Of a DNA stretch of 64,000 nt, positions 54,700-64,000 are shown one piece after another; position 1 is the stretch's first letter, and each line of letters opens with the position of its first letter. The notes under the pieces were generated by a model. That model made no database searches, was not told where the DNA came from, and worked only from the letters and a program-made list of their open reading frames with translations. The position numbers and the translations under genes are program-made. Source of the DNA: Haliotis asinina (Eukaryota; Mollusca; Gastropoda; Lepetellida; Haliotidae). Where the stretch lies: the NCBI RefSeq assembly GCF_037392515.1, contig NC_090280.1, positions 28,215,118-28,279,117 on the forward strand, in the 5' to 3' direction.

Positions 54700-55985
54700 A
54701 GACTATAATTCTGCCACTAAAGTGGCACTGCTAGGCTTTCATAATGTCGAGGAATCCAAATGCATCACCAAAAGAATGGGATATTTACCTGCAACACAAA
54801 CTGATTTTCCAGATAGTGCCACTACACATCGGTACATCAAACTGCAAGGCTTGCTTAAACAAGGGCTGATCGGAACCTTTGGTGAAAAGTACAAAGGCTG
54901 TATGATTATAATGAGTGTGTCCTTAGTGATTTGGGTATTGTAAACCTGTGGGTATATTAAAACAGTTCAACGGAAATTATTGAGGAAATTTATGCTACCT
55001 AATACTGATGATACATTTCAATATAGGTATTACGTTATGTAGTAAGATTCTCAGTATGGGAGGTAACTCATGTAGATTTGAAATGAACCTTACTGCAACA
55101 AGAGTTATCTCCCCTGGTGGCTACCCTAGTTGATATGACCGATAGCAGATGAGAAAAAGAGCTGGTTCTAGATGATTTTGACGGAGAAGTGACAAATGCA
55201 AAAGAAGTAGCTGGTAGACATGCCATGTTAGACTGGGCAGAAGACAAGGTCAGGGAGGATGGGGACGTACAAGATAATGAATCACCGGCGACTTGGTCGC
55301 ATTGTGTGTAGGGGACACTGGAACGCAGATGAACAACAGAGGAAGTATGAAACCCTGAGACGAGAATTACAAAGAGGTAAATGGGTAAAAAAAAGCATGA
55401 AATTACCTCACCACTGATGAAATATCCACAAAAAGGAAGCAGCGAAAATCACGATAGAGATAATGTTTTGTTGTCTGATCAGTTCTGTCTGGCTTTTACC
55501 GAACTGTGTCACATTTCACATTTTGGACAAGAGATACCATTAAACGTATCAACCCAAAATATAGCCCGAAAATTCACATGTTGGGTGGGATCATCACATG
55601 GAATTATGAGATTATGTATTTTCCCTGGAAATTTGACGAAGGAACAAAATGTTGACATCTAAGATGAATACCCCCATCCAACGGCCCAAAATCTGTATGA
55701 AGAAAACTGGATTTTCCTGCGTGATACCCCATTATGGGTTATACAAATCAGTGGTTGCCAGATGAAAAGTTTTAGATTGGTCCAGCTACGGACAAGATCT
55801 TTTTGAGAGTATGTAGAGACTAATGAAAGACAGAACAAAGCCAAAAGGACTATTAAATTTGTAGGCTTTGAAGAGTGAAATGTTCGAGCTCTGGAGTACG
55901 ATTTCCTACAAATTTTGAATGGCTGTGCACCTAGGCACATTCATTGTATTGCATTGGAAGGAGCTCTCCCCTTGTGCTGAAAAGA
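54700..55985 (+). mobile_element. Heavily decayed Tc1/IS630-like sequence (tentative)
   Basis: The part at 55440-55680 (gataatgttttgttgtctga, ccgaactgtgtcacattt, gaaaattcacatgttgggtg, gaacaaaatgttgacatc) aligns by eye with 61560-61760, where a transposase-like SDES...HMWG pattern is clearer. Flanking stretches encode fragments such as RHAMLDWAEDKVREDG between stops. Boundaries are not defined. Confidence 0.4.
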
Positions 55986-56820
55986 CACTTAGACTGTAAG
56001 AAAATCATATTTTAACATGTTCATTTAGTAAAATTCTATAGCTTATATAGAATGTCATGTACTAGATATTTGTCGGGACAACTTTCTCAGTAACTTATGG
56101 AAATTTTGTGTACGAAGACGATGTCTCATGTGTGTCTTAACAGGTACGGTCTGGATACATCCAAATTTTATGCAAGAGGTTTATATATGAATACATATTG
56201 TTTGTGTATGTTTTAACACCCTCGTCTATATGCAGGGCGAAGCTACCATTCATAAAATACTCGGGCTCAAAAAGGTGTAGGTGCTAAAAGGGTTGCTCAA
56301 ATCCTCAAATCTATCTATATATAGCTTTAAATGTCAACCTTATACAATAAAACGGCTTGCTTCGCTCCTGATGTGGTACCTATATATGTCGAGAGTATTT
56401 TTCATATATTTATGTTGATGTTACGAAAACATCTACTGTATGCACATGGTAACATATTGTAAAACCAAACATGAGTGTGTTTCTTTTTTGTGTAACTCCG
56501 CATTCTGCAATGTTCCAGAGTTTTGATTTGGGCTGTGCTGACCCGTCGTTCAGCCTGCCCCTTAAGGCAAGCACTGGAATTCTGATGACCAGGTCCATCT
56601 CACAGGTCACATATATTTACAATTCTTATAATATGGGTGTTAAATGTACACAGGACAGACTGTGTCTAAACATGCACGCGAGAAAACACTGCACAATCAT
56701 AATGCTATATTGAAATTAACTTTGCTTCTATAAGGAAGCTATGCCCACTGACATAATTCAACTCCATTTAATTATTAATAGTACCTATAATATTCATAGA
56801 AAAACATGTGCTTAACTTAC

Positions 56821-57123
56821 GTCAGCATGATTCATTCGATGAAATGTGTATCCAGCCTTCTTCTTCTTCTTCTTGATATTCCTTGGTTCAGTGGTGAGTA
56901 GATGACAAGTTAGATGTTCCAAGCCGTATTCAAAACTCAAACAGCCACCCATTGCAAGACATTTTAACTGGCACAACTTAAAACCAATGTCCCTAATTCT
57001 GACGGAATGGTATTTCGAGGCACTTTTTTGAAAAAAGCTGCATTTTATCTTCCTTGACGTTGACAGTGAAATATATGTTGCTAATGCCAAAAGCATGGTC
57101 CCTCTGTCTGCTAGACTCTTCAT
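56821..57123 (-). CDS. First exon: signal peptide plus PAN/apple-like Cys domain
   Basis: ATG at 57123-57121 opens MKSLADRGTMLLALATYISL, a signal peptide. It is followed by KIKCSFFQKSASKYHSVRI, then CQLKCLAMGGCLSFEYG and LTCHLL, the Cys pattern and 'C-x3-C-x5-C-x-S-F-x-Y' core of PAN/apple-like lectin or adhesion domains. Donor GCTGAC|gtaagt, phase 0, after 101 codons. A short Lys run (KKKKKK) is encoded by a ttc/ctt tract. It is the nearest upstream coding exon to ankyrin copy 1 on the same strand and could be its 5' exon. An intermediate exon converting phase 0 to phase 1 would be required and was not found. Confidence 0.6.
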
Positions 57124-58260
57124 TATGAAGTGATGCTAGAGAAGCACAGCGTCCAAATGTCCACACTCTTCCTGTGCAAGCTAGGAAACACTCACTATAA
57201 CTATAGTCAGTTTATCTGTAACAGCGTGTCCCCCACGTGTTGTCAGTGCCAATTCTCCAGAAGAAGTGGATACGACATGCACTGATTCATTCTATACTGT
57301 ACCTCTAAAATATTCATTGCTCGTTGTGAAAATAGCAAAGAACTGTCACATCAATTAAATGATAAGGTCAAGTCAGTAGTTTGCAGAATGATAATAAATA
57401 ATGTATGTATACATACAAGTAGGTAGCTGTCCATTGATAACATTCATAAGTTGTATGATTCCCAGGGAGTTGAGACTGAGAATACTATGTGCCGTTGAGA
57501 CTGACATCCAGTGATTGAGGGTAAAACAGCTGCTGCGCTGGATATATGACAAGTGTTGGTATGATAATTATTCCTTTCGCTGCTCAGGGTCAGTAACTTC
57601 TCACCCGCAATCGCCAAAATGTGATTCTTAGACAAAATATTAACATGAAATGCACACTGTGTAATGACTTTAAAGAGACTGCACAACACCTTGTCGGCCT
57701 TGGTACAACCAGCATATCTTAAAAGACATGATGGCATGGCTCGATGATTCTACTACCATCATCACCATACCTGCGACTTTGACCCCAAGGTCTAGCCATG
57801 GAACGACTCTGAAAATGTACAGCCATGGAAAATGATGCTTTTAAACTTCTCTGGAATAGGCCCACATACAGTCTCGATCAACAAACCGATCTTGTGCTAC
57901 TTTTATAAAGCTAATGAATTTATTTATATCACTGAATTTTCTGTACCTTTTGACGGTACCGTGGTTAGCAAGATGCAGGAAGAGATCTCGCTGGCATCCC
58001 AAGTACACTGTCGACGGGCTCCCCATTGTTTTCGATGCCTTTGGTGTGGTACCTCTTGCCTGTTTGGTCCAGATCCGGAGATTGTCGGTTTATCCGCCGG
58101 GAGCACAGCCCTTCTGACACTCTGGGTAATGCAGAAGGCTGTAGTGTTGAGGAATACATATTATCCGAAACTCTCTTGGTGGGTTCGACTTGGCAGCATT
58201 TCCTGGGAAGTCCCATTCACTGTCTTGGTTGGTAGACTACCAGTTGTCCGACTTTCATTT
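57124..58260. other. No gene recognised
   Basis: Open stretches on both strands at 57830-58230 have no recognisable domain. They may be part of the SINE that carries the tRNA-like segment at 58265-58371, or of another decayed repeat. Confidence 0.4.
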
Positions 58261-58264
58261 TTGT

Positions 58265-58371
58265 GGAAGTCGCGGTGGCTGAGCGGGCTAGGCGGCGGCT
58301 GGCTTTGTGTGCTGGCGATTAGATGCCTGACTCTGAGGGTACGGGTTCGAATCCCGGATGGGACTCAACCA
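58265..58371 (+). repeat. tRNA-Leu-like SINE head or tRNA pseudogene
   Basis: ggtggctgagcgggctaggc (box A) and ggtacgggttcgaatcccgg (box B) are well preserved and spaced for a class II tRNA, with gtcgcgg at the start. The anticodon stem does not pair (ggctgg against gctggc) and the acceptor stem pairs only partly (gtc with gac). A functional tRNA is therefore unlikely. It is followed by an AT-rich tail. Confidence 0.6.
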
Positions 58372-58384
58372 AAAAAGTACTAGA

Positions 58385-59157
58385 ATTTGTACTTTACTAA
58401 AGTGAAATCCCAAATATGACATATTTTGCAAGCGGTCACTGTTAATAATGTATTGGGAGCTGACACTTGTGTGATCATTCATTCTAAAACAAGCTCATTC
58501 AGTAAACAGGAAGGTAGGCAGTCATTGTAATAAGCGATTGTAGTTTCAAATTGCTTTTATGCAATTTAATATCTAAGTATGATTTGAGCGGACTTCTTCC
58601 TCAAACACACAAAATATTTCTTGCATAGTTTGCTTTATGTAGTTTATGATGCATTTCAAAATAGGGATTACGAGGCTAGAACATAACAAACCAATTTGCT
58701 TGAAGTTGACGGATATAATGTAGAAAAACAAACCATAAAAACAGTTGCATTTATATCATTGTCGTAGTGAGGCTCACTACATTCTGATATCTCCTCGTAA
58801 ATATGTAAATATTTTTCAACAGGGGAAGTTCAGTCGGGTATTGACATTGCTGGTTCAATGACACATTTTGGTGATCACATCTACAGCACTATCGATCTAC
58901 TGTTTATCACCCACGCATGCAAACGTGTGGTGTCACGACATCATTGTGTAAACAGGGGTATGGCACTGTCAGTTTGAAAGGCGTCATATCTTCTAAAGAT
59001 TAAGTATGTTGTATATTGGAAGTCATCTGATATTTTACAGACGGGCATGCTAAACAACAAATACAACAAAACCCCTTGCTTGATAAGCAACCTCAGTGTT
59101 CAAGGTCATCATTTCTAAAACCCTTAAATGTGTAAGACCATATCAACTTACAAGTAA
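58385..59157. other. No gene seen
   Basis: AT-rich sequence, no recognised feature. Confidence 0.4.
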
Positions 59158-59161
59158 CACA

Positions 59162-60657
59162 TATACACCTGGAAAAAAAGTATTGTAACACCAGAATCAA
59201 ATGCCACATTAACCACACGTGCTACAACTGAATACATGCACCTTGTTCTGAAAAGCGAGTTTGCGCCGTTGATCATTACATCTTGTTACCATCACACCAA
59301 GGCACTGAAGCCGACAAAAACTAATGAAATGGGTCCAAATGCTAAATGATGACAGATAATTGGTATGAGAAGTGCTGGATTGTCTCTTAGACTGATTGCT
59401 ATCCAAGCTGTCATCATCCTTCCACAATCAGTAGGTTGGTACGAAAGCTTCAGCAAACAGGAGATATAATGGACAGACAACGGTCACTATGACCTTGGTG
59501 CACATCTGCCAGAGAAGACGCAGTTCTTATGAGATATGTACACTGTAATCCATTTGCTACAAGTACGGTGTTCAAAAGGGACTGGTTACCCAAATGGCAA
59601 TTTTGACATAGGACGGTCAGAAACCCATTGAAACCTGTGGAATATCGTGCCAATAAGACAACCCCTGTTAACAGATGGACACAAAGCCACATGTTTAGCT
59701 TGGATCAGAGCAGGCCGTGATTGGAACCAGCTGACATCCTGAAGAATGGTTCACTGGTCTAATGAAAGTCGTTTCCTTCTGTACATGGTCAGTGAGCATG
59801 TGTATGGGATCGTAGAAACACGACATATGCAAGAAAAAAAACTCTTCTGGAGCAGGTTACATTTGGTGATGGGTCGATTACGGTGTGGGGTTGTCTGTCT
59901 TAGGACTGTAAGCTTGAGCTTGTCACTGTGAGGGGTAATCTTACTGGCCAAAGATATCAGAGGGAGATCCTGGACGGGGTTGTTGTCCAACACTTGACAA
60001 TCACCCTATTCTCACAAGGCCAGTGTACATGCATGACAACACTAAACTCCCACAGAAGTCGGGCAGTGGCGGATTACTTGCACCAGGAAGCAATCACAAA
60101 ATGAACATGACCACCACCAAGTCCAGATCTCAATCAAAGTGAGCATGTTTGGGAATTCTATTACGCTGTGTGCGTGAGAAGGTCCCACCGGTACAGAAAC
60201 TTGCCGAGTTGGAACTTACTCTCCACCAGGAGTGGAACAGACTACCTCGCAGACAGATACAGCATCTGGTGCACTCTGTTAGAGAGCGTCTTGAATAGGC
60301 CGTCCTGGCAGGGGGTGGATACACTGGATACTGACATTATCACCTGTTTCAGTAACTTTCTTTCATGTCCTAGGATGGGGTATGCATAACACGTGTGTGA
60401 ACTCATGTACTGTCTTACTATCTCCATACTTTTCTAGTGTACGTTTTACCTCATCTTACACCAGTATTTGTAACAGTAAATAAACAATTGAAGTAAAAGT
60501 CAATCGAGCATGAATGTCAATTCTATTCAAATGTACACTCGTTACACAATGCATTCCGTTTGCATCAACTGGCAACATTGGGTTTCCATACTACCAGGTA
60601 AAATGTCATTTCACATAAACAAATAAGGTGTTGCAATACTTTTTTCCAGGTGTATAT
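59162..60657 (+). mobile_element. Tc1-like DNA transposon, full length but decayed
   Basis: Terminal inverted repeats: tatacacctggaaaaaaagt at 59162 and its near-perfect reverse complement ending at 60657, extending through a gtattgyaacacc block. Size is about 1.5 kb, typical for Tc1. Inside, fragments of a transposase are readable on the plus strand in all three frames: RLVRKLQQTGDIMDRQRS (HTH part), VHWSNESRFLLYM (first catalytic site, Asp replaced by Asn), VWGCLS, RGNLTGQRYQREILDGVVV, HDNTKLPQKSG (second Asp) and PDLNQSEHVWE (catalytic Glu). Several stops and frame changes separate them. Confidence 0.88.
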
Positions 60658-61559
60658 GTTATAGCCATGTTCTGTTTGATTTCCACGCTCTACTGTATAC
60701 AACAAAGGATCTAAAAAGCGACAATTCATGTTCGTTTCGTTTTCATGCATACATTTAATGTACACAATTTGCTGTCTGTAAGCCAAAGTCACGGGAGGGC
60801 ATGAAATTAGCATTTGTACAACTGTATTGTACAACGTTGTTTATGATTTGTAATTGCTGTCACCTAAACGACTCTGGTGTAGGAATGTGTGTGTACACGT
60901 GTGTGCTTAATGTCTGTTGTAACTGATATTCCACTCTATACAGAACCTACCTGAATGGAACATTCTCCTAAATACCGCTGTCTGTTGGTTGGTGTTTTGG
61001 TTGGTTAATGTTGCAGTCGACAAAATTAGTTCAGAAACGAGGAAATGTGTTATAGTCTCTTTCCGTATCTGATACCTCTTTGATGCAATGTGAAACCTGG
61101 CGTTAAAGATATATATGCAGTGTCTCCATACGGTAACGCCTGCTCCTAATGACATCTTATTAGATCGATTCAATACTAACGGAAACTTAATTGAAGGATT
61201 GGGAAAAATACTCGAAAGTTTTGGAAAGAAACTTGAAGAAACTCAGAGGAAAGAATAAATGCTCGTAATTTAAAGTTTTTTTAAAAAAAATTTTTAAAGT
61301 TTTTTTAGAAAATATTCAAAGCAACGAGAAAATAAAAGAAGACACGAAAAAAGTTGAGATATTTAGAAAATGCTTCCATGCACCTACAAAATAATCGAAT
61401 CAAGGTGGAATGTGTCTGAAAACATATTTTGTGCTAAAAACTGGCATTATTACGTTTTCATGCATTTGTTGTACGAAATTCAAAGAATCTCGACATAAGG
61501 TCTACACTTCAATCGTTTCACTTTGGTATTTGGTAATAAGGCACCTCACTGTTTGACAG
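60658..61559. other. No gene recognised
   Basis: AT-rich. Near 61270-61380 a segment with ttcaaagcaacgagaaaat resembles the foldback-like repeat in TREH intron 9. Confidence 0.4.
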
Positions 61560-61815
61560 CCAGACAAGCAGATTGTACGATAATGTTTTCTTTCTCTGAT
61601 GAAAGTTCTGTCTATTTTTTCCCGAACTGTGTGAAACTTTGGGCAAAATATACCGCGAAACATATCTACCAACACCCAAACAGCCGAAAATTTCACATGT
61701 GGGGTTAGATATCATCGCCGTTGTGTATTTTCACAATAATGTGACAAAGAAAGAACATGTTGACCCTTAAACGACAACCACTTTCCAACGGTCCGAACAG
61801 CCGAAAATCCACATT
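61560..61815 (+). mobile_element. Tc1/IS630-like transposase fragment
   Basis: The plus strand reads MFSFSDESSVYFFPNCVKLWAK and then HPNSRKFHMWG, corresponding to the first catalytic Asp region (SDES) and the V/MWG motif of Tc1-like transposases, then a stop. It aligns with a more decayed stretch at 55440-55680. No terminal repeats were found. Confidence 0.6.
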
Positions 61816-61944
61816 ATGATTCACCCTTCTGCCTCTCTGCTTCTTTCCCCTGCTGTCTCTCGCTCTCTCCCTCCCCTTTCTCGTCTCTCTCTCTTTCTCT
61901 TCATAGTGTGTTGCACATAAAAGCAGGCATATTGTTTGCTGGAG

Positions 61945-62110
61945 CATGAGCAGTATATTCCAGCTGTATGGCGCCGGTATGTAGAAAGTCGACCAGGCAA
62001 TCCAGTGATCAACCTAGTGAGTATCAATGTACTGAATTGTCATACGATGTTTCCAACAAGTCAGCGAGCTTAGCCACCCAATCCTGTTAGTTGCCTCTCA
62101 CAAGCATCTT
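61945..62110 (-). repeat. SINE family B, reverse, 3' of ankyrin copy 2
   Basis: gcagtatattccagctgtat, gtcgaccaggcaatccagtg, tttccaacaagtcagcgagc, ccacccaatcctgttagttg. Its position relative to the ankyrin exon matches 52728-52880, so it probably predates the duplication. Confidence 0.8.
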
Positions 62111-62298
62111 CAAGGGTTATTCCACTAACTACCGTCATCATCAGAAGAGAACAGAATCTATGATATTTGTCATGACGATTAACGAAGAAGGATGATGCTA
62201 TTATAGATAACAGGGACTGAATGTTCATTGTTATCATGTTTATCTCCACTAATGATAGAATATGGCAAATAAGAGAGTAATGGTTCACGTGAGGGTAC

Positions 62299-63350
62299 CT
62301 ATCCACCACCACGTGATATGAGAAAGTCATACACCCGACTGTTCCTGAATCGTTTTGCAATCATAGCTGCCGTTTCCCCCCTCTTGGTCTTGGCGTTAAT
62401 GTCCAGAAGGTCCTTGGAAAGAACAAACTTCACCATCTCAAAGTTTCCAGATTTACAGAGTAGGTGAAGGCTATTTTTGCCGCTTTTTGTTTTCATTGCC
62501 ATGTTCCCTCCTTTACTTACGATAAATTTAAACATTTTTCCATGCCCCAGTATTGCTGAGATCATCAGTGACGTTTTCTTATCCAAACGCCTGCTGTTGA
62601 TGTCCACAAGATCCTGTGAGATAATGTACTCAACCATCTCCAAATGTCCTCCACAGCAAGCCATATGGAGGATGTTGGAACCTGATCCTGTCTCCAGAGA
62701 CACATCACACCCTTCACTCATAAGTATGTCAAATATTTCTCTGTTTCCCAGAACAGCTGCCACCATGACTGGTGTGAGACCGGAATATGCTCTACTATCT
62801 ATGCTCATCTTGCCCAGTGAAAGAACATATTTTATCATCTCTACATGCCCTCCAGCACATGCGTAATGGAGGGAGTTCTTACCATTTTTATCTCCCAATG
62901 ACAGATCAGCTCCTTCACTAACAAGAGGAGCCAGCATATCTTTATGACCTCTGGCTACTGCCATCATCACGGGCGTCCTCCCGTACTTCCCTCTACTGTT
63001 GATGTCCACCATCTTCTGTGATAGGATATACTTAACTATCGCCACATGTCCTCCACATGTTGCCATATGGAGAATGTTGTTGCCGTCATTGGCAACAAGT
63101 GACCCTTTACCTCCTTTGTTGATAAGCAGCTTAACCACGTCCATGTGTCCGGCACACGCTGCCGTCATCAGTGGTGTCCGTCCTCTCCCGTCCCTTCTGT
63201 TGATGTCCATCTGTCCCCTTGACAAGGTGCGTCCCACCATGTTCATGTCCCCCTCCCTGCAAGCATCATGGAGCTGGTCGTCAGTCGACCCCCACTCCTG
63301 GCCACATGGCTGATCTGGTATATATCGTTGAGGAGTGACCAGTTTTCCAT
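62299..63350 (-). CDS. Ankyrin-repeat protein, terminal exon, copy 2
   Basis: Same length (349 codons plus stop), same phase-1 acceptor (cattcacag) and same domain order as copy 1: GKLVTPQRYIPDQPCGQEWG, DDQLHDACREGDMNMVGRTL, about ten ankyrin repeats, and RVYDFLISRGGG at the end. In the 315 residues from the shared Met onward, about 32 differ from copy 1 by eye (about 90% identity). Differences fall mainly in repeats 3, 5 and 7 (for example KYGRTPVMMAVARGHKDMLA against KCGRTPVILAATRGYRDVFA), while repeats 1 and 2 are identical. Upstream exons lie beyond the window or were not seen. The reading frame is intact. Confidence 0.9.
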
Positions 63351-63654
63351 CTGTGAATGAATGAATAAATGAAATGACAATTACACGCTCCCATTAGGAA
63401 ATGCATAGTCATGCATTTGAGAATATTGGACTCATGTAACTGTAGCCACAACAATACAAATATGAAATTTCCTTCCAAAACGTCATCTTTCTTGAAGGCG
63501 GCAATTTTAATCTCCTAGTCCTTGTCTTTCTGAATACTGACCAAAACGTCACACACAAATCATACAATATATACATGGAAAAGCATGCGGCATCCATCCT
63601 TATAAAAAGGCAAATGGTATGTTTAATTTTCTCATTAATTTTGGCCTGAACAAA

Positions 63655-64000
63655 AAAAATCGGACCAAGACTGAGTGCCAATCGAAACATTACCATAGAT
63701 CGCTTTGAAGATCTGGGTTTGCAGTATGCAGTTGCCCGACATTTCAGCGTTGATCAGAGCACCCTATCACGCTTTGGGATAGTTTCCTTCAGGCCAGTTC
63801 CGTCTGAGAAGCGACTGTCCAAGAGGTAGCACCCAAATGCAGGAACACTACATCCAGGCAACTCATTTGCATCATTGTCTTGCCACAGCCTCAGAAATTG
63901 TACAGCGCATGCTGGTTGTAGAAGAAATTCCGTGGAGATTGGACCATGAGGTCAATTGTCGCCCTTGTTTTCAGAGACTTCTATCAGTGCCATTGCTTGG
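63655..64000 (+). mobile_element. Tc1-like transposase, N-terminal part, cut by window end
   Basis: The plus strand reads ITIDRFEDLGLQYAVARHFS and VDQSTLSRF, the first helix-turn-helix of a Tc1-like transposase. After a frame change come MQEHYIQATHLHHCLATASE and IVQRMLVVEEIPW, matching the second DNA-binding part. Already broken in this portion. Confidence 0.7.

Noticed and set aside
58265-58371. Functional tRNA-Leu gene
   Set aside because: The anticodon stem fails to pair and the acceptor stem is poor, so it is kept only as a tRNA-like repeat.
57832-58383. 183-codon plus-strand open frame
   Set aside because: It runs through the tRNA-like element and has no recognisable domain or biased codon use.

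Overview
The window reads as nuclear DNA of a marine mollusc, most likely a gastropod close to abalone (inference). The reasons are multi-exon genes with GT-AG introns, very dense micro- and minisatellites, two abundant SINE families that both end in a gcggcgtaaaac-(actc)n tail, decayed mariner/Tc1 DNA transposons, and two secreted Met/Gly-rich proteins of the shell-matrix type. There is no sign of a bacterium, phage or organelle. No retroviral or LTR element was recognised.

Layout. (1) 1-1758: the last exon of a coiled-coil protein (+), with a SINE just upstream of its splice acceptor and a 3' UTR ending at an AATAAA. (2) 1759-9900: no gene. It holds SINEs, an 18-bp perfect inverted repeat, a ~1.6-kb array of 61-bp units that each carry a consensus splice donor, and a foldback-like element with G/C-rich compound ends. 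(3) 9956-26242: a complete 13-exon trehalase gene (+). The exon phases all fit and the exons sum to 1797 nt, or 598 codons plus a stop. Its introns carry a 2-kb minisatellite, a foldback MITE, a dead mariner, a Tc1-like 3' fragment and SINEs. (4) 26243-30209: mostly repeats, with no recognised gene. (5) 30210-47102: two tandem minus-strand paralogues encoding secreted, Cys-motif, Met/Gly-rich proteins. The distal one can be followed from a TATA box and signal-peptide exon through a 24-nt microexon and a large exon to a terminal exon and poly(A) signal. Its 10-kb first intron holds a 1.5-kb ATC-rich array, a 1-kb 20-bp minisatellite and a LINE 3' fragment. (6) 47150-52700: SINE clusters and unrecognised sequence. 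(7) 52728-63350: two closely similar minus-strand ankyrin-repeat terminal exons about 9 kb apart. Between them lie a signal-peptide/PAN-like exon, a tRNA-like SINE head and a Tc1-like transposon with recognisable terminal repeats. (8) 63650-64000: the N-terminal part of another Tc1-like transposase, cut by the window end.

The genes do not form one pathway. Trehalase digests trehalose at the cell surface. The Met/Gly-rich pair look like structural secreted proteins that evolve by repeat expansion. The ankyrin pair look like a recently duplicated family in which change is concentrated in particular repeats. The most unusual signals are the splice-donor minisatellite, the domain rearrangement between the Met/Gly-rich paralogues, and the clustered divergence of the ankyrin pair.
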